From Rhodobacteraceae bacterium WFHF2C18 (GTDB lineage Bacteria; Pseudomonadota; Alphaproteobacteria; Rhodobacterales; Rhodobacteraceae), in assembly GCA_002166865.1 (NCBI GenBank), contig NHTQ01000004.1, positions 186,001-250,000 of the forward strand: DNA of 64,000 nucleotides, written 5' to 3'. Both the position numbers and the translations under genes were made by a program. How positions within the stretch are numbered: position 1 is the first letter of the stretch; every line of letters starts with the position of its first letter. Below are positions 33,680 through 41,546 of this stretch, piece by piece. The notes beneath the pieces are model-generated. The model made no database searches and was not told the origin of the DNA. It was given only the letters and a program-made list of their open reading frames with translations.

Positions 33680-34533
33680 GCCGGCACCTTTTGCAGGGCC
33701 TGTTCCGCGCGGGTGGCTTCGTCCGCCAGATCGGGCCAGGGCGGGACATTGGCATCCCACTCGACCAGGACGGGACGCGGGCCCATGATCTCCAGCGCGT
33801 GATCGAGAAGCGCCCAGACCGGATCGGCCACTTCGCGCCCGTGACTGTCGATCAGGAGGGGGGCGCCGTTATCGTCGGCATCCTCGTCGTGGCCGCCCAG
33901 GTGGATCTCGCCAACCTCGTCCAGCGGAAAAGCGTCGATATAGGTGCGCGGGTCGGTCCCCAGATTGACGGCCGAGACGAAGACGTTGTTGACATCAAGA
34001 AGCAATCCACAGCCGGTGCGTCGCGCGAGTTCGGCCAGGAACTCGGTCTCGGCGTAGGTGCTTTCGTCGAAGGCCAGGTAGCTTGAGGGGTTCTCAAGCA
34101 GCATGCGCCGGCCCAGAACCTGCTGCACCTCGTCGATATGATCGGCCACGCGGGCCAGCGTGGCCCCGGTATAAGGCAAGGGAAGCAGATCGTTCAGGAA
34201 ATGGCTGTCATGGGTGGACCACGCCAGGTGTTCGGAGAAGCTGGCGGGCTGCAGCCAGTCGCACAGGTGCCGCAGCCGTGCCAGATGGTCGGGATCCAGC
34301 CGGCCCTCCCCGCCGATCGACAGCCCGACACCGTGAACGGAGATCGGGAAGTGCTCGGACAGGTGGCGCAGTTGTGCAAGGGGGCGTCCGCCGTCGCCCA
34401 TGTAGTTCTCGGCGTGAATTTCCAGCCACGCCACGGGCGTCGGATCGGTGGTGATGTCGGTGAAATGCTGCGGCTTGTAACCGACCCCGGGGGCGGCGGG
34501 CAGGCGCGGGGCGGGATGAGAGATATCGCGCAT
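33676..34533 (-). CDS. bufB: BufB, multinuclear iron-dependent oxidase (MNIO, DUF692)
   Basis: Cytosolic TIM-barrel oxidase of 285 residues that modifies cysteines of the bufferin precursor, likely to thiooxazole-type heterocycles, using a multi-iron site and oxygen. Conserved ligand segments are all visible: [66 protein letters not shown] and [10 protein letters not shown]. It follows bufA after a 60-base gap containing a strong hairpin and is coupled to bufC. Confidence 0.93.
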   Translation of the reverse strand: MRDISHPAPRLPAAPGVGYKPQHFTDITTDPTPVAWLEIHAENYMGDGGRPLAQLRHLSEHFPISVHGVGLSIGGEGRLDPDHLARLRHLCDWLQPASFSEHLAWSTHDSHFLNDLLPLPYTGATLARVADHIDEVQQVLGRRMLLENPSSYLAFDESTYAETEFLAELARRTGCGLLLDVNNVFVSAVNLGTDPRTYIDAFPLDEVGEIHLGGHDEDADDNGAPLLIDSHGREVADPVWALLDHALEIMGPRPVLVEWDANVPPWPDLADEATRAEQALQKVPA

Positions 34534-34555
34534 CGGGGGACCTCGTGCATGAAGG

Positions 34556-34586
34556 AAGGGGTGCGCGGGCGCCCGCGCACCCCCTT
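34556..34586 (-). terminator. GC hairpin between bufA and bufB, likely attenuator
   Basis: GGGGTGCGCGGGC (34558-34570) pairs perfectly with GCCCGCGCACCCC (34571-34583), and flanking AAGG/CCTT adds pairs. On the minus strand it begins about eight bases after the bufA stop and is followed by TTCCTTC, only weakly T-rich. It should reduce read-through into the maturation genes. Confidence 0.7.
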
Positions 34587-34593
34587 GGTCAGG

Positions 34594-34911
34594 TCAGGAG
34601 GGCAGATCGCGGTCCAGCTCCTCCAGCGAGCCCTTGCGGTCGCCGGGCAGCTCGACTTCGCCGCCGTCGGCCATGACGGGCGAACTGGTTTCGCAGGTGC
34701 CTTTCTCGACCAGCGTCCAGGCGTTGCCCTGGTAATCGACGGTCGATGTGCCGGCGCAGGTTGTGCCGGCGCCGGCCTTGCAGTCGTTCTCGCCGGCCAG
34801 GGATACGCCGTAGCACTTCACCGCCTCGGCCGCCGTGGCCGACTGGGTGTGCGCGGCGACGGCCGCCGTCACGGCACTGGCGATTGCCACGGTTTTCATC
34901 GTCTTGGACAT
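34594..34911 (-). CDS. bufA: bufferin precursor peptide (DUF2282)
   Basis: Precursor of a ribosomally made, post-translationally modified copper-binding peptide. The 105-residue protein has a signal peptide ([23 protein letters not shown]), then the DUF2282 core with four cysteines C33, C44, C52 and C73 in the contexts [21 protein letters not shown] and KGTCET, the expected sites for MNIO modification or metal binding. GGGAGAG precedes the chosen ATG. The last 30 residues form an acidic, Gly/Pro-containing tail beyond the fourth cysteine, longer than I expect in typical family members. Exported bufferins sequester copper. Confidence 0.92.
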   Translation of the reverse strand: MSKTMKTVAIASAVTAAVAAHTQSATAAEAVKCYGVSLAGENDCKAGAGTTCAGTSTVDYQGNAWTLVEKGTCETSSPVMADGGEVELPGDRKGSLEELDRDLPS

Positions 34912-35154
34912 TCGGGTCTCTCCCTTGAGGTTTGCGGTTCGTGCCGCCCTCGAACCGGGCGACAGGCAAAGCCTAAGCGGGAGAGGCCCGCGGGAACCAT
35001 TCACGAGGCCGTCAGACACGCACGCGTTAACGCCCGTGAGCTGTCAAGCGTCACGCGTGCAGGAAAAACCGTGTGCAGGGAGAAAGTTGAGGGACCGGCA
35101 GCGGCGGCGCGGGCAAAATGTTTCAGCCCCGCGCCGCGCCCCGGCCCGCATTTG

Positions 35155-37101
35155 TTACAGCATGTCGGGCGGCGTGGCCTCTTGCGCGAGATGCGTGGAG
35201 ACATCCGCAAGGGGCTCGACCCGGGTCTGTTTCTCGCCCAGGCGACGGACGGTAACGGTGCCGTCCTCCACCTCCTTCATGCCGCAGGCCAGGATGACGG
35301 GCACCTTGCCCACGGAATGTTCACGGACCTTGTAGTTGATCTTCTCGTTGCGGGTGTCGGCCTCGGCACGGATGCCTGCGGCAGTCAGGCGGCGGGTCAC
35401 TTCGTGAACGTAATCATTGGCCTCGGACACGATCGAGGCCACGACCACCTGCCGCGGCGCCAGCCAGAAGGGCAGCTTGCCGGCGTGTTCCTCGATCAGG
35501 ATCCCGATGAAGCGTTCGAAGCTGCCCAGGACCGCGCGGTGCAGCATGACGGGGCGGTGCTTGGCGCCGTCCTCGCCGATATAGGTGGCATCCAGCCGCT
35601 CGGGCAGGACGAAATCCACCTGCAACGTGCCGCACTGCCAGTCACGGCCGATGGCGTCGGTCAGCACGAATTCCAGCTTCGGGCCGTAGAACGCGCCCTC
35701 GCCGGGGTTGAGGTCAAAGGTGCTGCCGGCGGCGATGGTGGCCTGTTTCAGTGCTTCTTCGGACTTGTCCCAAACGTCGTCGCTGCCCGCGCGTTTCTCG
35801 GGCCGGTCCGAGAACTTCACTTTGAAGTCGGCAAAGCCGAGGTGGCGGTAGATCTCGGACAGGAAGCCGATGAACTTCTCGGTCTCGGCGGCGATCTGGT
35901 CCTCACGGCAGAAGATATGCGCGTCATCCTGGGTGAATCCGCGCACCCGCATGATGCCGTGCAGCGCGCCGGAGGGCTCATAGCGGTTGCACGAGCCGAA
36001 TTCGGCCATGCGCAGGGGCAGGTCGCGATAGGATTTCAGCCCCTGGTTGAAGATTTGCACGTGGCAGGGACAATTCATCGGTTTCAGGGCGTTCACCGCC
36101 TTTTCACGGGCGTGTTCCTCATCCACCTCGACGATGAACATGTGCTCCTGGTACTTTTCCCAGTGGCCTGAGGCCTCCCACAGCTTGCGGTCCACCACCT
36201 GGGGGGTGTTGACCTCGACGTAGCCGTCCTTGACCTGCTGGCGGCGCATGTAGTCCTGTAGCGTGGTATAGATGCGCCAGCCGTTGGGATGCCAGAAGAT
36301 CTGGCCGGGGGCCTCTTCCTGCATGTGGAACAGATGCATCTCGCGGCCCAGGCGGCGATGGTCGCGGCGTTCGGCTTCTTCGAGGAAATTCAGGTACTTC
36401 TTGAGATCCTCACGGTTCTTGAAGGCGACGCCGTAGATCCGTTGCAGCATCTTGCGCGCGCTGTCGCCGCGCCAGTAGGCGCCGGCCACGCTCATCAGCT
36501 TGAAGGCATCGGCGGGCACCTGGCCGGTGTGCTGCAGGTGCGGACCGCGGCACAGGTCCTGCCAGGGGCCGTGCCAGTACATGCGCACCGGCTCGCCCTC
36601 GGGGATGGCCTCGACCAGTTCGACCTTGAAGGGCTCGCCGTTGTCCCGGTAATGCGCGATGGCGCGGCCGCGATCCCAGACCTCGGTCGTGACCGGGTCG
36701 CGCATGTTGATGATTTCCTTCATCTTTTTTTCGATTTCGCCCAGGTCCTCGGGGGTGAAGGGCTCGTCCCGGTCGAAATCGTAGTACCAGCCGCGCTCGA
36801 TCACCGGGCCGATGGTGACCTTCACCTCGGGCCAGAGTTCCTGCACGGCGCGCGCCATGATGTGGGCGAGGTCGTGGCGGATCAGCTCCAGCGCCTCGGC
36901 GTCGTCCTTCATGGTGTTGATCTTGATCTGCGCGTCATGCTCGATCGGCCACTGCAGATCCCAGTGCCGGCCATCGACCGTGGCCGAAATCGCCTTTTTC
37001 GCCAGGGAGTTGGAGATGTCGGCGGCGACTTCGGCGGGGGTGGTGCCGGCCTCGTAGCCGCGCGCGTTGCCATCGGGAAAGGTCAGGGAAATCTCGGCCA
37101 T
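35155..37101 (-). CDS. thrS: threonine--tRNA ligase
   Basis: Class II aminoacyl-tRNA synthetase, 648 residues. N-terminal TGS and editing domains ([39 protein letters not shown] and the [15 protein letters not shown] zone of the editing site) are followed by the catalytic core with zinc ligands in [13 protein letters not shown], motif 2 [31 protein letters not shown], motif 3 [17 protein letters not shown], and a C-terminal anticodon-binding domain. The start at MAEISLTF follows family practice; an ATG 33 bases upstream is in frame. It is an essential housekeeping gene. Confidence 0.97.
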   Translation of the reverse strand: MAEISLTFPDGNARGYEAGTTPAEVAADISNSLAKKAISATVDGRHWDLQWPIEHDAQIKINTMKDDAEALELIRHDLAHIMARAVQELWPEVKVTIGPVIERGWYYDFDRDEPFTPEDLGEIEKKMKEIINMRDPVTTEVWDRGRAIAHYRDNGEPFKVELVEAIPEGEPVRMYWHGPWQDLCRGPHLQHTGQVPADAFKLMSVAGAYWRGDSARKMLQRIYGVAFKNREDLKKYLNFLEEAERRDHRRLGREMHLFHMQEEAPGQIFWHPNGWRIYTTLQDYMRRQQVKDGYVEVNTPQVVDRKLWEASGHWEKYQEHMFIVEVDEEHAREKAVNALKPMNCPCHVQIFNQGLKSYRDLPLRMAEFGSCNRYEPSGALHGIMRVRGFTQDDAHIFCREDQIAAETEKFIGFLSEIYRHLGFADFKVKFSDRPEKRAGSDDVWDKSEEALKQATIAAGSTFDLNPGEGAFYGPKLEFVLTDAIGRDWQCGTLQVDFVLPERLDATYIGEDGAKHRPVMLHRAVLGSFERFIGILIEEHAGKLPFWLAPRQVVVASIVSEANDYVHEVTRRLTAAGIRAEADTRNEKINYKVREHSVGKVPVILACGMKEVEDGTVTVRRLGEKQTRVEPLADVSTHLAQEATPPDML

Positions 37102-37203
37102 CGGCCTCAAGCTCCTCGTCGGTTTGGCGCCCACGGAACGCCCGGTTGCGGGTCATATGCTCAGCGTCGGATGTGACGGGTGCGGCGGGGAAAGTCAAGC
37201 ATG

Positions 37204-37247
37204 GCGACCCGTACGACCCGTCCGGCCCGTACGGGCCGCCTGTACGG
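37204..37247 (+). repeat. GTACGG element, copy B
   Basis: GCGACCCGTACG, two bases, CCGTCCGG, one base, CCGTACGG, six bases, TGTACGG. Spacing of the three GTACG cores is 18 and 13 bases, as in copy A. It lies between the divergent thrS and hydrolase genes, 80 bases before the latter's start. Confidence 0.75.
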
Positions 37248-37327
37248 TCGCGGGCAGCGGCGGCAAAACCGGTTTGCCGCGGCCCCCCGGCCCGTGCAAG
37301 ATCGCGGCGAAGGGAAAGGAGGCGCAC

Positions 37328-38089
37328 ATGACATCCCCCGATTTCATCGACGGCCCCGGCGGGCGCAGACTGGCCTACCACGTGACGCCGGGCGCGGGAC
37401 CCGGCGTGGTGTTCCTGGGCGGTTTCAAGTCGGACATGGAGGGGACCAAGGCGCTTTACCTGGAAGACTGGGCGCGGCGGAACGGCCGCGCGTTCCTGCG
37501 GCTGGACTATTCCGGGCACGGCCAGTCCGCGGGCACCTTCGAAGAGGGGGCCATCGGGGACTGGGCGGCGGACGCGCAGGCCGTGATCGCCGCCGCGACG
37601 GAAGGGCCGCAGATCCTGGTGGGGTCGTCCATGGGGGGCTGGATCGCGCTGTTGTGCGTGAAGGCCATGCCCCAGCGGGTCGCGGGCCTGGTGACGGTGG
37701 CGGCGGCGCCGGATTTCACCGAGGACGCGATGTGGGCGGGGTTCACGGATGCGCAGCGGGCCGAGTTGATGGAAAAGGGCCGGCTGGAGTTTCCCAGCGA
37801 GTACGACGACTCGCCCTATGTCATCACCCGCAGGCTGATCGAGGAGGGGCGCGAGAACTTCGTCCTGCGCGCGCCACTGCCGCTGCCCTTCCCGGTGCGC
37901 TTCCTGCAGGGAACGGCGGATGAGGACGTGGACCGCGCGGTGGCGCTGCGGCTGATGGATCACGCCGAGGGGCCGGACATGCGCCTGACGCTGGTGGACG
38001 GCGCCGATCACCGTTTCTCGACGCCCGATTGCCTGGCGTTGATCGAGCAGTCGGTCGAGGAGGTGGTCGCGCGGGCGGGGCGCGCGTGA
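37328..38089 (+). CDS. alpha/beta hydrolase, ABHD10-like
   Basis: Cytosolic serine hydrolase of 253 residues. The nucleophile elbow is GSSMGG, the acid is in LQGTADEDV and the base in VDGADHRFS, giving a complete Ser-Asp-His triad. The start MTSPDFIDGPGGRRLAY and LGGFKSDMEGTKALYLEDWA resemble the ABHD10/acyl-protein thioesterase branch of small carboxylesterases. AAAGGAGG lies just before the ATG. It is the first of three hydrolase genes in one direction. Substrate unknown. Confidence 0.85.
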   Translation: MTSPDFIDGPGGRRLAYHVTPGAGPGVVFLGGFKSDMEGTKALYLEDWARRNGRAFLRLDYSGHGQSAGTFEEGAIGDWAADAQAVIAAATEGPQILVGSSMGGWIALLCVKAMPQRVAGLVTVAAAPDFTEDAMWAGFTDAQRAELMEKGRLEFPSEYDDSPYVITRRLIEEGRENFVLRAPLPLPFPVRFLQGTADEDVDRAVALRLMDHAEGPDMRLTLVDGADHRFSTPDCLALIEQSVEEVVARAGRA

Positions 38090-39060
38090 TGCGCCGGCTG
38101 CGCCTGCCGCTGGCGGTGCTGGCCGCGCTGCTTGTCGCGCTGGTGGCCCTGGGCCCCTACGAGCCGGTGGCCGTTGATGTCCGCTTCGATCCCGCGCGGC
38201 TGAGCGGCGGGGTGAGCGATTACCTGACCGAGCGCGAGGCACAGGTGCCGGGCCTGCGCCCGGGGGCGCAGAAGCGGGTCATCTGGGCGCGCGCGCCCGA
38301 GGAGCGGACGGACCTGGCGCTGGTTTATTTCCACGGTTTTTCCTCCGGCCCCGAGGAGATCCGCCCGGTCCCCGACGAGGTGGCCGCGGCTCTGGGCGCC
38401 AACCTGGTCTATACCCGCTTTGCCGGCCACGGGCGCGACGGCGCGGCCCTGGCCGAGGCGCGCGTGCAGGACTGGATGACCGATGCCGCCGAGGCGCTGG
38501 CCATCGGCCGTGCCGTGGGACGCGAGGTGGTGGTCATCGCCACCTCGACCGGGGGCACCATCGCCGCCGCGGCCGCGGCGCAGCCGCGGATGGCCCGGGA
38601 CGTGAAGGGCGTCGTGCTGGTGTCGCCCAACTTCGGCCTGCGCGATCCGCGGGCGCCGCTGCTGACCTGGCCCGGGGCGCGCTACTGGCTGCCGCTGGTC
38701 GCGGGACGCACGCGCAGCTTCGAGCCGCTGAACGCGGCCCAGGCCCGGCACTGGACGACCGAATACCCGGTGGCCGCCCTGTTTCCCATGGCGGCCATCG
38801 TGCGGCATGTCTCGGGTCTGGATCACGGGCAGATCGGGGTGCCGGCGCTGCTCTACTACGCGGACGCCGACACGGTGGTGGACCCGGCCGCGACGGACGA
38901 GGTGATGGAGGCCTGGGGCGGGCCGGTGACACGCGCCGTGCCCGAACTGGGCGCGGGGGTGGATCCCAAGGGTCACATTGTTGCCGGTGACATCCTTTCC
39001 CCCGCCAACACTCAGGCCGCGGCCCGGGTGATGACCGACTGGATCCGCGGGCTGGACTGA
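38089..39060 (+). CDS. alpha/beta hydrolase with N-terminal membrane anchor or signal
   Basis: Serine hydrolase of 323 residues. The first 25 residues (RLRLPLAVLAALLVALVALG) are a signal or anchor, so it probably acts at the periplasmic face. The oxyanion strand ALVYFHGFSSGPEE, the nucleophile in VIATSTGGT, an acid in LYYADADTVVD and a histidine in DPKGHIVAGD complete a triad. It starts on the last base of the preceding hydrolase stop (TGATG), so both are translated together. Lipase-like or esterase activity is inferred only. Confidence 0.82.
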   Translation: MRRLRLPLAVLAALLVALVALGPYEPVAVDVRFDPARLSGGVSDYLTEREAQVPGLRPGAQKRVIWARAPEERTDLALVYFHGFSSGPEEIRPVPDEVAAALGANLVYTRFAGHGRDGAALAEARVQDWMTDAAEALAIGRAVGREVVVIATSTGGTIAAAAAAQPRMARDVKGVVLVSPNFGLRDPRAPLLTWPGARYWLPLVAGRTRSFEPLNAAQARHWTTEYPVAALFPMAAIVRHVSGLDHGQIGVPALLYYADADTVVDPAATDEVMEAWGGPVTRAVPELGAGVDPKGHIVAGDILSPANTQAAARVMTDWIRGLD

Positions 39061-39144
39061 CCGCGTGCTTGACCCTGCGCCTGCCTGTGGCAAGCTGGAC
39101 CCCGAGGCGCCCCGCGGGGCCCCGGGCAGCAAGGATCCCGACCG

Positions 39145-39870
39145 ATGCAGGAACCCCTGGTCTTGTTGCCGGGCATGATGTGCGATGCCCGGCTTTTCGC
39201 GCCGCAGGTGGCGGCCTTCAGCCCGGAGCGGGCCGTGACCGTGGCCCCGGTCAGCGGCGGCGAACGCATCGAAGAGATCGCCGCGTCCCTGCTGGACGCT
39301 TTGCCGCACCGTTTCGCGCTGGCGGGTTTGTCGATGGGCGGGATCGTGGCGATGGAGATCCTGCGCCGCGCGCCCGACCGGGTGAGCCGGATCGCCCTGA
39401 TGGACACCTCGCCGCTGGCCGAGACGCCGAAGACCGCGGCCGACTACGAGCCGGCGGTCATCAAGCTGCGCGCGGGCCGGATTGACGAGGCGGTCCCGGC
39501 GCTTCTGCGCCCCGAGGCCCTGGCGCCCGGGCCGGGGCGGGCGGCGGCGATGGCGGAACTGGCGGCCATGGCCGAAAGCCTGGGCCCCGAGGCGATCATC
39601 CGCCAGATCCGGGCGTTGCAGCGGCGGCAGGACTACCAGGCGGTGTTGCGGCGCTGCGCAGTTCCTGCGCTGGTGCTGTGCGGCGCCGAGGACCGGCTGA
39701 CCCCGGTCAAGCGGCACGCCTTCCTGGCCGAGCTGATCCCCGATGCGCGCCTGAGCGTGATCGAGGGCGCGGGGCACCTGCCGACCCTTGAACAGCCCGA
39801 GGCGGTGATCGACGCGCTGCGCCCCTGGCTGGCGCAGCCCCTGGCGCTGCGGCGGCGGGCCGATGCCTGA
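39145..39870 (+). CDS. alpha/beta fold hydrolase
   Basis: Third hydrolase of the group, 241 residues, cytosolic. Motifs: LVLLPGMMCDARLFAPQV for the oxyanion region, nucleophile elbow GLSMGG, acid in LVLCGAEDRLTP and histidine in IEGAGHLPTLEQPEAV. The sequence MDTSPLAETP and the short cap resemble the esterase/haloperoxidase-like group. It lies 84 bases after the preceding gene and overlaps the following membrane-protein gene by eight bases. Substrate unknown. Confidence 0.85.
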   Translation: MQEPLVLLPGMMCDARLFAPQVAAFSPERAVTVAPVSGGERIEEIAASLLDALPHRFALAGLSMGGIVAMEILRRAPDRVSRIALMDTSPLAETPKTAADYEPAVIKLRAGRIDEAVPALLRPEALAPGPGRAAAMAELAAMAESLGPEAIIRQIRALQRRQDYQAVLRRCAVPALVLCGAEDRLTPVKRHAFLAELIPDARLSVIEGAGHLPTLEQPEAVIDALRPWLAQPLALRRRADA

Positions 39871-40126
39871 ACCTCCCGACAACGGCCCGAACACGGCGCG
39901 CGCGCGCATCCGGCGCCTGCGCCGACGGATCCAGGTCTGGACGGGCCGGCGGCTGCCGCCCGGGCTGCGGCTGCTGGCCGGGCTGGCGCTGATGATCGGG
40001 GGGGTCTTCGGGTTCCTGCCGGTGCTGGGGTTCTGGATGATCCCCCTGGGCGCGGCGGTCGCGGCGCTGGACATCATGCCCATTGTCCGCTGCCTGCGGG
40101 CGGGGCGGCGCGGCCGGCGGCGGTGA
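39863..40126 (+). CDS. small membrane protein of unknown function
   Basis: Protein of 87 residues with a basic N-terminal half (RARIRRLRRRIQVWTGRR) and two membrane helices (LRLLAGLALMIGGVFGFLPVLGFW, IPLGAAVAALDIMPIV), a layout common for small Rhodobacteraceae inner-membrane proteins. The family is not recognised. It is translationally coupled to the preceding hydrolase and converges on phaZ with 21 bases between stops. Confidence 0.7.
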   Translation: MPEPPDNGPNTARARIRRLRRRIQVWTGRRLPPGLRLLAGLALMIGGVFGFLPVLGFWMIPLGAAVAALDIMPIVRCLRAGRRGRRR

Positions 40127-40147
40127 TGCGCCGGCCGGCCCGCGATG

Positions 40148-41443
40148 TCAGGCGGCGGCGTTCTTGTTGGCGGCCTTCTTGCGCGGCGAGGTGCGGTTGC
40201 GCTTGGCCGGGGCCTCGGAATTGGCGTCGATGAAATCCAGCACCAGCGGGCGGATGTTGTTGCGCCAGCTGCGCCCCGCGAAGATGCCGTAGTGACCGGC
40301 GTCGGGTTCGACGTGGCTGGCTTTCTTGGAGTCGGACAGCCCCGTGCAGAGGTCCAGCGCCGCGATGCACTGACCGGGGGCCGAGATGTCGTCCTTGGCG
40401 CCCTCGACGGTCTTGACGGCGACATTGGTGATCGCGCCGAAATCCACCCTGTGGCCGTCCACGACGAAGTCGTTGCGCGCCACCTCGCGGTCCTTGAAGA
40501 TGCGCTCGACGGTGGAAAGGTAGAATTCCGCCGGCATGTCCATGACGGCGAGGTACTCGTCGTAGAACTTGTTGTGCGGGTCGTGATCGCTGGCCTCGCC
40601 GCGGGCGACGCGGCCGATCTGGTCGGTGAAGGCCTGGCTGTGGCGTTCGGCGTTCATGGACATGAAGGATGCCAGCTGCAGAAGGCCGGGATAGACCATG
40701 CGGCCCACGCCCTTGTACTTGAAGCCTACGCGCTGGATCATCGTCTCTTCGAGCTGGCCCATGGTGACGCGGCGGCCGAAGTCGGTCACGTCGGTCGGCG
40801 TGGCGTCGGGATCGACCGGCCCGCCGATCAGGGTGAGCGAGCGCGGCTGCGCATCCGGGTCCAGTTCGGCCAGGTAGGCCGTGGCGGCCAGCGTCAGCGG
40901 CGCGGGCTGGCAGACGGCGATGACGTGCAGGTCCGAGCCCAGTTCGCGCATGAATTCCATCAGGTAGCGGGTGTAGTCCTCGACATCGAACTTTCCGGCG
41001 GAGACGGGGATGTCGCGGGCATTGTGCCAGTCGGTGACGAAAACCTCGCAGTCGGGCAGCAGCGAGCGCACGGTCGAGCGCAGGAGCGTGGCATAGTGCC
41101 CCGACATCGGCGCCACCAGCAGCACGCGGCGGTCCATCTCGTCACGGCCCGTCACGTCGAAGTGGACGAGATCGGCGAAGTCGTTCTGCATGACGGTCTC
41201 GACCTTGATCAGGTGGTCGCGGCCGTCCTCGCCGGTGATCGAATCGATGCCCCAGTCGGGTTTGCACACCATGCGCTGAAAGGTGCGCTCGGTCACCTCG
41301 CCCCAGGCCGCCATCCACTGGAACAGCGGGTTTGGCGCCATGCTGAAAACCGGGTAGGATGCAAAGGACAGGGCAGAGGCCCCAAGCCACTGGTTGGTAT
41401 TGCGGAGGGTTTCCATCAGGTCGTAGGTGAGCATGTAACGCAT
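40148..41443 (-). CDS. phaZ: intracellular polyhydroxyalkanoate depolymerase
   Basis: Hydrolyses stored PHB granules to 3-hydroxybutyrate units. The 431-residue protein resembles the intracellular PhaZ1 type, which uses a cysteine nucleophile: VIAVCQPAPL places it at C178. Acid and base are expected in the C-terminal half (HYGIFAGRSWR contains a conserved His). No signal peptide, as expected for granule-bound enzymes. The C-terminus is Lys/Ala-rich (RKKAANKNAAA). It diverges from phaC with a PhaR box between them. Confidence 0.94.
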   Translation of the reverse strand: MRYMLTYDLMETLRNTNQWLGASALSFASYPVFSMAPNPLFQWMAAWGEVTERTFQRMVCKPDWGIDSITGEDGRDHLIKVETVMQNDFADLVHFDVTGRDEMDRRVLLVAPMSGHYATLLRSTVRSLLPDCEVFVTDWHNARDIPVSAGKFDVEDYTRYLMEFMRELGSDLHVIAVCQPAPLTLAATAYLAELDPDAQPRSLTLIGGPVDPDATPTDVTDFGRRVTMGQLEETMIQRVGFKYKGVGRMVYPGLLQLASFMSMNAERHSQAFTDQIGRVARGEASDHDPHNKFYDEYLAVMDMPAEFYLSTVERIFKDREVARNDFVVDGHRVDFGAITNVAVKTVEGAKDDISAPGQCIAALDLCTGLSDSKKASHVEPDAGHYGIFAGRSWRNNIRPLVLDFIDANSEAPAKRNRTSPRKKAANKNAAA

Positions 41444-41513
41444 GGTCGTCTCCTTTGTGCCGGGCGGACCGGGTATTTCGCCGCACTGTCCCTCCGATCA
41501 GGGCGACGCTATG

Positions 41514-41524
41514 CTGCGAAGCAG
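41514..41524. promoter_or_regulatory. PhaR box between phaZ and phaC
   Basis: CTGC-GAA-GCAG fits the PhaR operator CTGC-N3-GCAG known in Rhodobacter and Paracoccus. It lies 22 bases before the phaC start and 70 bases before the phaZ start and could control both. Confidence 0.75.
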
Positions 41525-41546
41525 AAATTAAAGGGGATTCTATCAA

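Noticed and set aside
35023..35032. GCGTTAACGC palindrome upstream of bufA as a CtrA or other operator
   Set aside because: Only one TTAA and no second half at the right spacing; bufA regulation cannot be inferred from it.
34912..35154. ECF sigma-type promoter for the buf operon
   Set aside because: I looked for GGAAC/GTAAC with CGTC/CGAA at 16-17 bases and found no convincing pair; a TTGACA on the minus strand at 35042-35047 lacks a good -10.
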